Shown here: positions 43,259-54,000 of the stretch, piece by piece
How the letters are laid out: every line of letters begins with the position of its first letter
Numbering within the stretch: position 1 is the first letter of the stretch
Assembly (NCBI GenBank): GCA_032718475.1
Contig: JAUCBJ010007984.1
Span: 1 to 57,973, forward strand
DNA length: 57,973 bases
Reading direction: 5' to 3'
DNA from: Nemertoderma westbladi
Taxonomy: Eukaryota > Xenacoelomorpha > Nemertodermatida > Nemertodermatidae
Notes under the pieces: model-generated
What the model saw: only the letters and a program-made list of their open reading frames with translations
Told to the model about the DNA's origin: nothing
The model's database searches: none
Position numbers and translations under genes: made by a program

Positions 43259-43370
43259 TCTATCTACAAAGGCACGGGTCAATCAAAAAATAAATACCAT
43301 TTGGACATCAGAAGTCATCTGATTTAAGGTGAAGTGAACGGTGACTTCATGAGTCACCCTTACTTGAAGA

Positions 43371-43792
43371 CCATGTTCTTTCGAGCCACAGTTGAAAATT
43401 TAATTGTATACGGTGGTGAGACCTGGACACTGACTAAATCACTTGAACAACGAATTGATGGTTGTTACACAAGACAACTAGGGGCAGCCATAAATATGAC
43501 ATGACAAACACCGAGCTTTATGGTACAACAACCTGAATCAACCACTCTCCATGAACGCAGATTACGATTCAGTGGGCACTGCTGGAGAAGTAAAAACGAA
43601 AGCATACCTGAGTTTCCGGCAACCAACACAAGGAAGCCACAGCCGTGTACGACCGAATATAGACCAAATTGAAATGAAAGGGATACTGGACTTTGGAGAA
43701 ATGAAAATGCAACAACTATGGATAATCGGGAACCTGGAAGGATCTCATTTCCACTATCCGAGTTCGCTCGAACTAGTAGTAGTAGTAGCATC
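43371..43792 (+). pseudogene. LINE family 1 3' fragment
   Basis: Matches the family 1 C-terminal coding region from 'ttctttcgagccacag' through 'ggtgagacctggacac' and 'cagtgggcactgctgg' to the 'cgagttcgctcga' end and (TAG)n tail at 43779-43790. It has many deletions and no continuous frame. Confidence 0.85.
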
Positions 43793-43794
43793 AT

Positions 43795-44170
43795 AGGCAA
43801 CTTTGTGGACCCATGCGCAGCATCCTAGTATATTGTCCATCCAGATTCCTGGTGTCTTCAGTAGTTAGAGCCCACCATGTGCTGCCATAGAGCAGTACCG
43901 GCTCAACAATGCTTCACGGAAAAAGCGTACCTTCAAAGTGACTGATATATCACAGCTTGTCCAGGCTCTGGATAGCACTTCTTGATGGGGATATATTCAC
44001 CAGAAATCTGAACCCATGAGCCAAGATAGCAGACGTCATTCACATGACTTACCAGTCCATAAAACGATTCAATGTTATCAGGATCAATTTTGGTTTTAGT
44101 GCTATTCACAAAAATGCCAACACAGGATGCAACCTGCTTGCAATATGTTTCACTAGTAGTCTACGACTTC
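43795..44170 (-). pseudogene. diverged LINE family 2-like fragment, minus strand
   Basis: The reverse complement encodes broken pieces equivalent to the family 2 region around motif E (CYLGSWV-like), then a VLLYGSTWWALT-like stretch and LDGQYTRMLR. It is more diverged than the other copies, so it may represent a sub-family. It abuts the family 1 fragment tail-to-tail. Confidence 0.7.
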
Positions 44171-45577
44171 ACCTACAATTTCACCTACAGGTTTTAATCT
44201 CACATCCAGGGAAATTATGAATATTCAAGGATTTCCCAAAACATAGTCAAAATTAATTATGAGGAGAAATGGGGCTAGTATGTCCCATCTATGAAATAGA
44301 TGGCAGACTTTCAAATAAGTCAGTGTCTCCATTTGAAGTGGTCCCTGTAACGATTCATGACAGCTCCTTTGAATGGCTTTGCTGAGATTGAGATTGGACT
44401 AGTCCATTGATAAAATCCAAAGTAAGACTTACCTTTCTTCGGGCTGGAAGTATCCTATTTGTTTTCAATTCTTATGTGCATAGAGTATAGAGCATAGAGC
44501 AGATGAAAATTTTAGTTGTCCCACAGTAGAGAACTTAATTAATGAACTGTCAGACTGAGTGAGATTGTATAAACAAATTTTTTAAATAACATTAAAATAT
44601 ATGTACTATAATGAAAGTTTAACAAATTTCACAGGACCACTTTGACATGTTCCTCTGACTTACCAAAGCAATGGCACTAAACGGAAATATGGCAATAGCG
44701 ATAAATACGAGTATACAGCCCATGGTAAAGACGTTCGTGAACAATTAACAAATATGATTTTTATTAACAATTCCCAACTTTCTAAACCAACATTGAAGCA
44801 ATCAACTTCCTAAAAAGTTATACAATGCCTTATACAAAGAATTCCCAACATCTCAGCCAATGGCATACCAAGAATAAATGTGATTGGTTGAAGCAACACT
44901 AAAATACCTAATATTGACGGCACATTACGTTGCAAGTTTAAAGGTAAGCGGAGCTCCGGTTGTCTTTCCGCCCATTAGTCATTTTGGACGATATCCGCAC
45001 CCCCGTAGTATTCGATTCACTGAGCCAGTATACATTTCTGGACTACAGGAACCCGCCCACACCAATGCGTGACGATAGTATTATCTGATCAGTTCTCTGT
45101 GAGCCGGAACACCCCTAGCTGACTACTCCGCCGCCGTCCGCCCATCCTTAAAGTTTATAATATTCTTACAACTCACGGTAAACTGATGATATAATACCGT
45201 AAAGAGTTGGTTCAGGTTTCAAAAAAATAATGATGTAAAGGGGGATAAAGTTTAAAGTTTGTAGAATAATAATTAACGCGGGTGATTTGTTTGTATAAAG
45301 TTGTCGGTAAATAACCGTTTTTAAGTGCTAGCATTCCCCAGGGTATATCTATCTAGCTATAATATATATATAAGAAGGTTTACGGTCAAGCCATTATGGT
45401 TATTAATATTTATAAACTGGAAAGATGATACCCTTTTATGGAAATCATGTTTCTTTATTCGCTGATATATCCTATATTATACCTTTCAGTGGACTTGAAT
45501 AATGCTCTGAAACTGCAAAAATTTAGTATTTAGAATGTGCCTGGGGAACGAACCTACAGAAACATTTCTAACATGAG
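44171..45577. other. no gene seen
   Basis: Mixed DNA. The first 300 bp may continue the LINE remnant. The 62-codon frame at 44884-45072 is GC-richer but unidentified. Confidence 0.35.
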
Positions 45578-45908
45578 ACCTCATGATAGCTAACACGAGT
45601 TCTCGCGTAAGCTAGCCCTAATGATAGCTAACACGAGTTCTCGCGTAAGCTAGCCCTCATGATAGACAACACGAGTTCTCGCGTAAGCTAGCCCTCATGA
45701 TATATAACACGAGGTCTCGCGTAAGCTAGCCCTCATGATAGCTAACACGAGGTCTCGCGTAAGCTAGCCCCCATGATAGACAACACGAGTTCTCGCGTAA
45801 GCTAGCCCTCATGATATATAACACGAGGTCTCGCGTAAGCTAGCCCTCATGATAGCTAACACGAGGTCTCGCGTAAGCTAGCCCTCATGATAGCTAACAT
45901 GTCCCTCA
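45578..45908 (+). repeat. 38-bp tandem repeat, eight full copies plus a partial
   Basis: The unit is built from atgata, a 3-base variable block, aacacgag, ttc or gtc, tcgcgtaagctagccct. Variable blocks run gct, gct, gac, tat, gct, gac, tat, gct, gct. Units 3-5 are therefore repeated as units 6-8, a 114-bp higher-order repeat. Within each unit, gctaacacgag and ctcgcgtaagc can pair as an imperfect hairpin, and gctagc is palindromic. Confidence 0.95.
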
Positions 45909-46800
45909 TGTTAATAAAACAAATTTTAAGTTGTTTGATTGATTGTAACCTAGGAACAGATATTGGAAGGAAAGTTACAATTGTAGCTCAGTAGTTTTTA
46001 CTTTCCTGTTCAGTATGTTGTACTTGTACATTACGCATTTCTTCTAACGGCTGTCGGTACTCTACTGATCAGCACTTGTAAATATGAATAACGAACTTGA
46101 AAGATTCATGAGACGATGAGAGAACAAAGCTTCGAAGAGTTCATCCTGAACTGACAATTCTGATTCTTAACTGACAATAAAGCCCAGAAGTTAGTACTGA
46201 ATCACGTTGAACTGGAAAGTCTCGGCAAAGGTATTCTGTAGGCGGATAGATGATCGTATAGGCTGGAAATGTCTCGGCAAAGGTATTCTGTAGGCGGATA
46301 GATGATCGTATAGGCTGGAAATAGTTAAAGGTTCAAGCGAATCAGGGATCGGGTCTCCCTAAAACATTGTCCGGACCCAGATCGCGGAAATCCTTGTGCT
46401 CTGCCCCAGAGTGGGAGAAAATCACCCAAAAAGTCGGTCTATAAAAGAGACCAAAAGAGGTAGAAAAAATGTAGTCCCTGAGAAAACAGGATGTGAACGT
46501 GAAAGGTAATACATCTATGCTATCTTGCCCGAGGTTGGGGTTACGTTGCAGCTAGTTAGAGAGCTAAGATGCTAATTGGACTGACTGCCAATACGATGAT
46601 CGCCCACACTAAAAATTATATAATTTTTTTTGTTATATACAGTAACATTTAATAAATTCGCGCGCGATTCACATCATACTAAAATACTGCGTGCAGTAGA
46701 GCGAGTGAACTCATGGTTAATATACACTACCCTTTCATTATAGCGCCTCAGCGAGTGGTTAAAGACGGCCAAGTACTGTAGGGTTGAGAACAGTGGCGGC
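45909..46800. other. no gene seen; small tandem duplication inside
   Basis: Unrecognised DNA between the 38-bp array and the SINE-like composite. It contains the 52-bp duplication listed separately. Confidence 0.35.
46219..46322 (+). repeat. 52-bp unit repeated twice
   Basis: Two identical copies of gtctcggcaaaggtattctg...gataggctggaaa-type sequence start at 46219 and 46271. No differences seen, so the duplication is recent. Confidence 0.9.
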
Positions 46801-47020
46801 ATATGATGGTATTGACATGGGAGGCCATGAGGAGCTAAATTGCGGACATACAGTACGAGGTATCAGATAGTATTTACAGGTCTATATTTTACCTGAGCCG
46901 CTAACTGAATGGTTAAAGCGTCAGACTTCCAACCCGGAGGTCACCGTCAGATCAGTTCGATCCCACCTGGACGTCATTGCCGCCTTAGTAAAAAGCTGTG
47001 CCCAACAAAAAGTTATAATA
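46801..47020 (+). mobile_element. SINE-like composite with tRNA-Gly-like part, copy 1
   Basis: The tRNA-like part (about 46893-46972) has gctaactgaatggtt, an acttccaa loop, and gttcgatcc matching the B-box consensus. It is preceded by a fixed 90-bp leader ('gaggccatgaggag', 'aaattgcggacatac', 'tatcagatagtatttacagg') and followed by 'acctggacgtcattgccg' and 'gtgcccaacaaaaagttata'. The same three-part structure recurs at 50697-50902, so it moves or duplicates as one unit. Confidence 0.7.
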
Positions 47021-47194
47021 ATATGAAACCACTCATTCACCCAAAACATCAATAATGAACTAGGTGACGCCATATAGCTGCGTGACGCGAGTCGTTTACG
47101 AATTAGTGGTAACGCAGCTAGATGCACATGCAACTAGGTGCCGCAGCAGCATGTGCAGCTAATATTGAGAGCAATAGCTTAAATACTATATATA
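47021..47194. other. no feature seen
   Basis: Short unrecognised spacer. Confidence 0.3.
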
Positions 47195-47720
47195 CTGCAA
47201 TGCAGCTGCATTATACAGTATGCTGCGTATATATTACAAATGCTGTATCTGCTTGTGGTCAAAATTGCGCCACATCCTTATCACCCATTGTACTGGGAGT
47301 GTGTGTACGTTGTTCTCGAAAATAGTGAACCCACATAGCAATCTATTGTATGTACCATCCCGATATTTTCAGATACCCAGATCACGTACAGCCCATTATG
47401 GACTCCCATATAAGAGTAGGCCTACTGGTTCTACTACTGCTCGAAATAAATCGACCCTCAATTGTCATGTATTTTATGTGACTTCCAAATCCCTGACAGC
47501 CCATTCAATGCACAACAGAGAGATACAGTGTAGTTATAGTTATTACATTACTAGTGTAAGTCATTGCACAGGGTTTGGAAGTCGCATAGAATATTTCGGA
47601 AACTTAAGGATCGATAAGCCGACATAGCATTCTTAATAAACGCCGCCTTACAGCATGCCAATTGTTGATTCGGATTGCCAGATGGTAGCACAATTTTATG
47701 TTAAGCCGGCATATCATGGG
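47195..47720. mobile_element. decayed LINE family 2 remnants in opposing orientations
   Basis: 47195-47290 and 47395-47500 match family 2 on the minus strand (terminal gcagctgcat segment; 'gactcccatataagagta'). 47600-47720 matches its 3' end on the plus strand ('aagccgacatagcattctta', 'cagcatgcc', then tagtagtagtag at about 47734). Heavily diverged, with no open frame. Confidence 0.6.
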
Positions 47721-48046
47721 TAGTTTAGTAGTAGTAGTGTACTGTAAGTAATTCACCACCGCGATCTCTTCACCTACTGTAAGATTATTCTTCCGGGAGA
47801 GGTCGGTCTGTCTGTGTCCTGTGACAATATTCTGCCGAAGATCGCTATACTAGCTCTGTGTACCCGCTACTGGCGATCTGCAACTTTTATTTCCTTGTTA
47901 TACTGTATAGTTTGTAGTGATCACTGATTACTGCAGTTATAGCACACTTTCTATGCTCTAGAGAGTACATTTATTATATTTAATAAATTTAATTATCATG
48001 TCAAGCATTGTTCGAATTAAATACTCCACAACTTTTATTGGCCCAT
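47721..48046. other. no gene seen
   Basis: Unrecognised AT-rich DNA. Confidence 0.3.
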
Positions 48047-48786
48047 TTGACTTGACTAGCTAGACTCCATGCTCTAGCAATCCTAGACTGATCTCAAAAC
48101 TCCTCCCAATCCTCTAATTAAAAATACTATTGTAACCTGTCTGCAACCAGCCCCGCCTCTGGCTACTCGATGGAGGTCCCACAAATCCAAATAAAAAAAA
48201 CCATTTATACATCAAGGATATAATGTAACCTATTTAAACCACAACAAACTCATTACAGTTTTCTAGTCTAGTAGAACAGAAATGTAATATAATATTTAGA
48301 ACCTGTATATCCTTGTATAAGGCTGAAAGAAATTAGAATGTTCCTATAGATGAGGTCGCCTATCGTCTTAATTTCCGTCTATGCAATGCAAAACTAAGTA
48401 GTTGTTTTTGACGCAATATGCAAATCTTAATCTAACGCCCCTTTGTTCTTTGATTTGCTCCGAATGATTCATTTGGGGTGCAGATTTAACGGCTTGGCCA
48501 CGATAGAACCCCATCCGTATACGGAGCTGCTGCCTGCAGTATGTACCACGATAGAACCCCATCCGTATACGGAGCTGCTGCCTGGAGTATGTACGCAAAA
48601 TCGTTAATTATACGACTTTTTGTAGATTTAGATGTGTGCTGCACCAACACGCAACCGTACTTAATTTCTCACCTCTATCGGAATAAGTGACATGCGAATA
48701 TATGAGAATCCTCCCAAGTAATCGGAGAATTCGTTTAGAACTGAACAGTCCAAGGGAAAATACATACTGTACATAGACCCCATATA
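48047..48786 (+). repeat. dispersed duplication, copy B
   Basis: Partner of 39259-39931. Differences are small indels, plus a 48-bp internal tandem duplication at 48498-48593 (ccacgatagaaccccatccg...) absent from copy A. It is followed within 80 bp by a poly-C tract; copy A is followed by similar tracts about 330 bp on. Confidence 0.85.
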
Positions 48787-48863
48787 ATTGTACTGCGTGG
48801 GTCACTCTGCCTTTCAGAGGCGTTGTACGGTTTCTCAGATCCAGGTTTATGGGAATTTTTACA

Positions 48864-48890
48864 GCCCCCCCCCCCCCCCCCCCCCTCCCC
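48864..48890. repeat. poly-C tract
   Basis: Long C run with one T near the end. The minus strand codes artefactual poly-Gly. Confidence 0.9.
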
Positions 48891-49102
48891 GTAATACAAA
48901 TTTTTCAGAAAATAAATAAATAAATATATAAAAATAAAAACTGTTATGTTTCCATCTATTGGAAGCGGCTGCATTTTCTAAGATAGGACGCCCTTTAACC
49001 AGAGGGTTTTGTATAGACTAGAGTAGAGTACGAGTAAGTAAGTACAGTAAGTACATTCGGTCGTTTTTTATCGAGATAATAACTTTGCTGTCCCCGTTTT
49101 AA

Positions 49103-49123
49103 GGGGGTGGGGGGGGGGGGGGG
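49103..49123. repeat. poly-G tract
   Basis: G run broken by one T. It is oriented opposite to the poly-C at 48864, about 220 bp away, so the two could pair. Confidence 0.9.
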
Positions 49124-49243
49124 CGGCTATTAGTCAGTTAGTTGGTTACATAATAGATTTTCGTAAGAATATAAATTAATATCAAAATTATTATCAAAAA
49201 TAATCCAAAATTAGTTTTGAAATTATAACCTGCGCTTGGGGAC

Positions 49244-49447
49244 ATGGCACCATCTGCAACCCAGTTCATCCGTCAGGCTCACAAACTGTCTGACAAGCGG
49301 GAGGTGCGATATTCTCAGTCTATTACCTGGGTGCGACGTAAACTCAGTTTTGCACTGCTCCACTCCGCTCTCGCCTGCCTCCGAGTTTACCGATCAGCAT
49401 CATGCCGTCCAGTGCACTGCAACTTCGGAAACGTCAATCCTCCGTGA
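49244..49447 (+). pseudogene. possible mobile-element protein fragment (67 codons)
   Basis: The frame contains RYSQSITWVRRKLSFALLHS, followed by ALACLR. The 'TW-R-KLSFALL-SA--CLR' pattern feels like a conserved C-terminal segment seen in transposon-associated proteins of marine invertebrates, but I cannot name the family. GC-richer than its surroundings. A second overlapping frame is probably a shadow. Confidence 0.25.
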
Positions 49448-50696
49448 AAATGTTGAGACGGATCCAACACCCGCCGGATAAACGTGCTTAATAACTTTAA
49501 AATCGTATAAACTATGCGATATGGTACTGTATGTTTAATGATTATATGGACAGTGCCATTATTGTCTGGTTATTCATAGTTAATTATAATACCAATAATT
49601 GTTCATACTTTATTTTAAAAAGAAACAACCTGTTTTGTGTATACTATCGAAAAATGCAACAGTGAACGCAAATTAAGATTCAGTGGGCACTGCTGGAGAA
49701 GTAAAGACGAGGTCATACCAGATCTACTTTTCTGGTAACCAATACAAAGAAGGCGAAGGCGTAATGACCGGCTATGACATATTTAGACCAACTTGAAAGT
49801 GTTACTCAACTTCCGTCAAATATTGAGAGGTTCGTCAACTTTAGTTTAACTCTAGTTTATAACGATTATTTTTATTATAATCGGTTCCCTTATTAAGCAC
49901 AAACTCGTCCCTTTTCCCGGCTAAAGTAATTGGCAAACTATTTCAAAGCAACTACAATTTCATGAATATATAATTTGGTAAATCCCACGAGAAATATATT
50001 TCATGCATACCGCTCCAATTCAGTCCACTGCAATATGTAATGCATCATATATTAAATAAGGTAGCGGTAATGATGACTGCTACTCCAGTTTCCGGTGAAG
50101 CGTGCTTTATGAAACGCTTTGGTTGTCAGAATAACAAATGATTCACGTCCATAATATTAATTAGATTTCCAAAGGGACTCATGCAGTGCAGATGCACCCT
50201 TCCTCGTCGATAAGTGTTGTATTGTGTAGGAGGACAAACACAATAGATTTGGGGAGAGCAAGCCTACCTACAGTAATATGCAAAGTATTCGCAATCTGAT
50301 AGTTTAGGGGGTGTGGCTCAATCATTATTGAAATAGTTAAAGTTGTACTATATCGTTGTTTTTGCCACCGGAGTTATATACCGTATTGATAAATTAATAC
50401 ACGATTAATAATCTCATTAGTAGCTGGGCAAAAATCCAATACAGAAAAAATTGCCTCTGGTGAATAGAAGTATAAAACGCCCGTATCTCGAAATCTATTT
50501 CTCAACGAAATTCAGATTTTGTTACAGATCTGAAATCCTCGCAACGCAAGCTTTCTATTGATATGAAAAAAAAACCTCCATCGTGGGTATCATTGACCCC
50601 GACCTCTCAAATGACCTCTATGAGATCCTATCTCGCCCTCTCGCACCCGCTAACAACACGGGAGCGCAGGCGGGAGCGCAACACGGGTGAACACAG
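49448..50696. other. no gene seen apart from a LINE scrap
   Basis: AT-rich DNA with the family 1 LINE scrap at 49665-49835 and a diverged repeat near 50504-50540 shared with 40.83 kb. Confidence 0.35.
49665..49835 (+). mobile_element. LINE family 1 fragment
   Basis: Matches 'cagtgggcactgctgg', 'gacgaggtcataccagatct' and the following region of family 1. Truncated before the (TAG)n tail. Confidence 0.8.
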
Positions 50697-50902
50697 TATG
50701 ATATTATGGTATTGACAGATGGGAAGCCATGAGGAGGTAAATTGCGGACATACAAGGTATCAGATAGTATTTACAGGTCTATCCTTTACGTGAGCCGCTA
50801 GCTGAATGGTTAGAGCGCCAGACTTCCAAGGTCACCCGGTCGATCCCACCTGGACGTCATTGCCGACTTTGCAAAATCTGTGCCCAACAAAAAGTTATAA
50901 AA
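50697..50902 (+). mobile_element. SINE-like composite with tRNA-Gly-like part, copy 2
   Basis: Second copy of the 46801-47020 unit with the same leader, tRNA-like part (about 50790-50851) and tail. It carries a deletion in the anticodon-arm region and a B box (ggtcgatcc) one base off consensus. Confidence 0.7.
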
Positions 50903-51360
50903 ACTAACTTCACCGAGTGAGTATGCCAGAAACACACCGAGGAAAAATGGCGAAACGCCGCCTTTTATAGACTTTTGGTGTGTCAGAGGTCAATCATGTT
51001 TGTTGCACAAATTAATAAGTTTCCCGTTTAACCGTAATTAAAAGTTATAATTAATATTGCTTCATTCTGTCAATCATTGTTATAACCCCAGGCGAGCGAG
51101 GGACCGTCTGGGCCCTGTTATCAAGAGTCCCACCCAGACAGTGCACGTGCACCTTATTACCCCGAGTGGGATTTTAATTACCCTAGATAAAAATACGGTG
51201 GCTTGTTGCCAAATGTTTCCATTTTTTAAATCCATTTTTAATAAATATTATATTTCCTTTTTTTTTCACCCTGGTGATAAACTGGTATTTGCCGGCCTCA
51301 GCTTTAGACACAAGCTTTCCAGTCTAAAGACAGGTTCGTCATAATAAATTATAACGTGCT
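50903..51360. other. no gene seen
   Basis: Unrecognised. Contains an imperfect inverted pair (ccgtctgggccc / cccacccagaca) near 51100-51140. Confidence 0.3.
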
Positions 51361-51387
51361 AATCACAATGAACTGGAGCTCTGACAA

Positions 51388-51406
51388 TTCGCCCGCTAGC
51401 GGCAGA
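51388..51406 (-). promoter_or_regulatory. CTCF-like motif
   Basis: Minus strand tgccgctagcgggcgaat: one mismatch to the core in the G-run (gcggg for ggggg). Confidence 0.25.
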
Positions 51407-51666
51407 CAGAGGAACAGTAAAATTCTGCCTGTGTGTAGAATTTGTAATTAAGCAATGCTCATAGGCTTCTACTGCCAAACTTCAGATGAATCTGATGGTT
51501 GGTTCTATAATTACAGCTACATTTACTTTTCTGTCAATTCTCCCCCCAGCGGCAGACAGAGGAACTGTAAAGTCTGTCTGTGTGTACAATTTCTAATTAA
51601 GCAAATTTCAGAAGAATCTGATGGTTGGTTCTATAATTACAGCTAGTACTTTTACATTCTGTCAAT

Positions 51667-51684
51667 TCGCCCCCTAGCGGCAGA
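51667..51684 (-). promoter_or_regulatory. CTCF-like motif
   Basis: Minus strand tgccgctagggggcgaat, the full core as at 11.3 kb. The intermediate unit at about 51538-51556 has a degenerate version. Confidence 0.35.
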
Positions 51685-51720
51685 TAGAGGAACTATAGAA
51701 GACTATCTGTGTGTAGAACT

Positions 51721-52587
51721 TCTAAACTTTTGATAGACTACATGCGTACCAAGTTTAGTTCATTTACATCCATGATTGCCCGACTTAATAGAGTTCAGAC
51801 ATTGCGGCCACATACACACAGCCACAAACAAACAAAAAACGAATATTAGCTGCAGGAACTCGAGCAGAGCTCCAGTGATACAGTAAATTTTATTACAGTT
51901 CCTAAGTCTTAAGTAGGCCTATCGAACTAGAAAGCCAGCAAGGTGGCTATAAGAAGACCGTCTATAAGACAACAAAACCGAAAAAACTAATATTTTATAT
52001 ACCTCTCCCTCCATGCAGCTATTGAGAAAGCAGATAGTCTTGGCCAGTTCGCAACAGACAACCCACCGCAATCAAGCGGACTGCTTGCTACTTCTCTCTA
52101 CCCAGCTAGCAACTACAGTACCGGTAGAGTTCAATAATTAATTACCTTAACGTTGCTATGATATAGATAAAAATCCTTCCCCATTCACTATCACTAATAT
52201 AGGCAAATTCGATACTGCTAAGAGAATATTATTACATATGTATACACTATTTAATTTTTAATCAATAAATAATCATACATCTTTATATTATTATCTTACT
52301 CGAATAAAATAAAAACTTTGTGAGAATGTAACACGGCGAATCGACCTGTGCTATTTTTATACAGCGTGAGCTTAATTTTACAATCTTAAATAATTAATTA
52401 CCGAAGTAAGAACCCAAATAATCGAAAAATTTATTTGTGTAGTTTACCACCAAGTAGAGCACGTACCCTTTCAATTCAATATCAATGTGCACAAACAAAC
52501 ATACATACAGACAAACACAAACCCAAACAGACGTTTCTTTAACGCAATAATTTTTAATGTACGTTTAAATCCTTTTTTTGTCCTTTT
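51721..52587. other. no gene seen
   Basis: AT-rich DNA with no recognisable features beyond the tail of the preceding repeat. Confidence 0.35.
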
Positions 52588-52772
52588 TTTGACTTTTTAT
52601 GTCCTCCAGAAATCTACCGTTAGGTTCCATTCTCTACTGCTGTTCTCTCAGGCTATCAGTACCGGTATTAGTTTTTTTTTACTTTTTATGACCTCCAGAA
52701 ATTTACCGTTAGGTTCCATGCTACTGGTTTCTCTACTGCTGTACTCTCAGGCTATCAGTACCGGTATTAGTA
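52588..52772 (+). repeat. direct duplication, about 92 bp
   Basis: Two adjacent copies of 'gactttttatgtcctccaga' through 'caggctatcagtaccggtat'. The second copy has a small insertion (ctactggt). A 96-codon open frame across them is a by-product. Confidence 0.85.
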
Positions 52773-52928
52773 TATAGAGCACTATTTTGCAGTATTGCAT
52801 GTACAGATGTAGGTATAGAGCAGGTATTTTAGGTATTTTAGTACCGGTACCGGCACCGGTACTACTGTAGGCCTACTGTGTAGCCTACCATTTAAATACG
52901 GTACTGGCAGGCCTACCGGCTGACCGGT

Positions 52929-53605
52929 TGTTTTGGTTAGAAAATCCCGCCTCTGTAATCTGATCCTTTCCCTGATTTGGTAAAGTGACCGTTTATTGTT
53001 TTGGTTAGAAAGGCCCGCCTCTGTAACCTGCTCCTTTCCTTCATTTTGTAAAGTGACTGTTTATTGTTTTGGTTAGAAAATCCCGCCTCTGTAACCTGCC
53101 CCTTTCCCTCAATTAGTTAAGTGATCGTTTATTGTTTTGGTTAGGAAATCCCGCCTCTTTAACCTGCTCATTTCTCTCAATTGGTAATGTTATCGTTTAT
53201 TGTTTTGGTTAGAAAATCCCGTCTCTGTAACCTGCTCCTTTCCCTGATTTGGTAAAGTGACTGTTTATTGTTTTGGTTAGAAAATCCCGCCTCTTTAACC
53301 TGCTCCTATCTCTCAATTGGTAATGTTATCGTTTATTTTGGTTAGAAAATCCCGTCTTTGTAGCCTGCTCCTTTCCCTGATTTGGTAAAGTAACTGTTTA
53401 TTGTTTTGGTTTGAAAATCCCGCCTCTGTAACCCGCTCCTTTCCCTCAATTAGTTAAATGATCGTTTATTGTTTTGGTTAGAAAGGCCCGCCTCTGTAAC
53501 CTGCTCCTTTCCTTCATTTGGTAAAGTGACTGTTTATTGTTTTGGTTAGAAAATCCGGCCTTAACCTGCTCCCTTCCATCAATTGGTAATTGTTTTTGGC
53601 TATAA
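52929..53605 (+). repeat. 68-bp tandem array, about ten copies
   Basis: Unit: (c/t)(c/t)gtttattgttttgg, then ttagaaaatcccgcctctgt, aacctgctcctttccct, and an ending alternating between 'gatttggtaaagtga' and 'caattggtaatgttat'. The two endings roughly alternate, so a two-unit higher order is possible. Each unit carries tcccgcc, an E2F-like core. Single diverged units lie at about 19852, 40366 and 57876. Confidence 0.95.
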
Positions 53606-53639
53606 AATGAGTGTTTTGCTACGTCATGTGGTAATCGAT

Positions 53640-54000
53640 TATCGACAACAACCACAAACTATTAAATTTAGAGTGTTTTACCACAGGCGCATATGGAAAT
53701 CTATCTCATAGTCTATATAAATCATGGAATCATGGAATGTTTTGGCACAGGCATAGTGAAACCAACTGACCGACAGACCAGAAATTAACAGATTTTGAAT
53801 GTTTTGGCATAGGCATGTTGAAATCAACTGTCTGACAGTCCAGAAATCAGCAGTCTGACAGTTTGAAGAAATACATACATAAAAAGTCATTAAAAGGACA
53901 ACAAAAGTCATTAAAGGGACAACAAAAGTCATTATGCACAATTCGTAAAAAAAGGAGGACAAAAAAAAGTCAAATAAAAGGACATAAAAAATCACTGCCT
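53640..54000. repeat. short direct repeats
   Basis: 'ttttggcacaggcatagtgaaa' or variants occur three times (about 53675-53840). An aaaagtcattaaaaggacaac unit of about 21 bp occurs three to four times (53878-53980). Confidence 0.7.

Larger units (their letters stand above)
51361..51720 (+). repeat. tandem repeat with CTCF-like motif, three diverged copies
   Basis: Units start near 51381, 51531 and 51660 with 'tgtcaattcgcccc..agcgg', then 'cagacagaggaac.gtaa', 'ctg.ctgtgtgta.aatt', and (units 1-2) 'cagatgaatctgatggttgg' or a variant. The motif core is shared with the 11.2 kb repeat. The element continues to about 51800 with a 'catgcgtaccaagttt' stretch also found in diverged form at about 8600 and 8760. 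Confidence 0.8.

Noticed and set aside
45578-45908. CRISPR-like look of regularly spaced 38-bp repeats
   Set aside because: There are no unique spacers; the units are head-to-tail, and the genome is animal.
46893-46972. Functional tRNA-Gly gene
   Set aside because: The stems do not pair properly, and the same sequence with the same flanks recurs at 50.8 kb, which points to a SINE-like repeat.
52929-53605. CRISPR-like look of the 68-bp array
   Set aside because: Whole units are repeated and there are no variable spacers.
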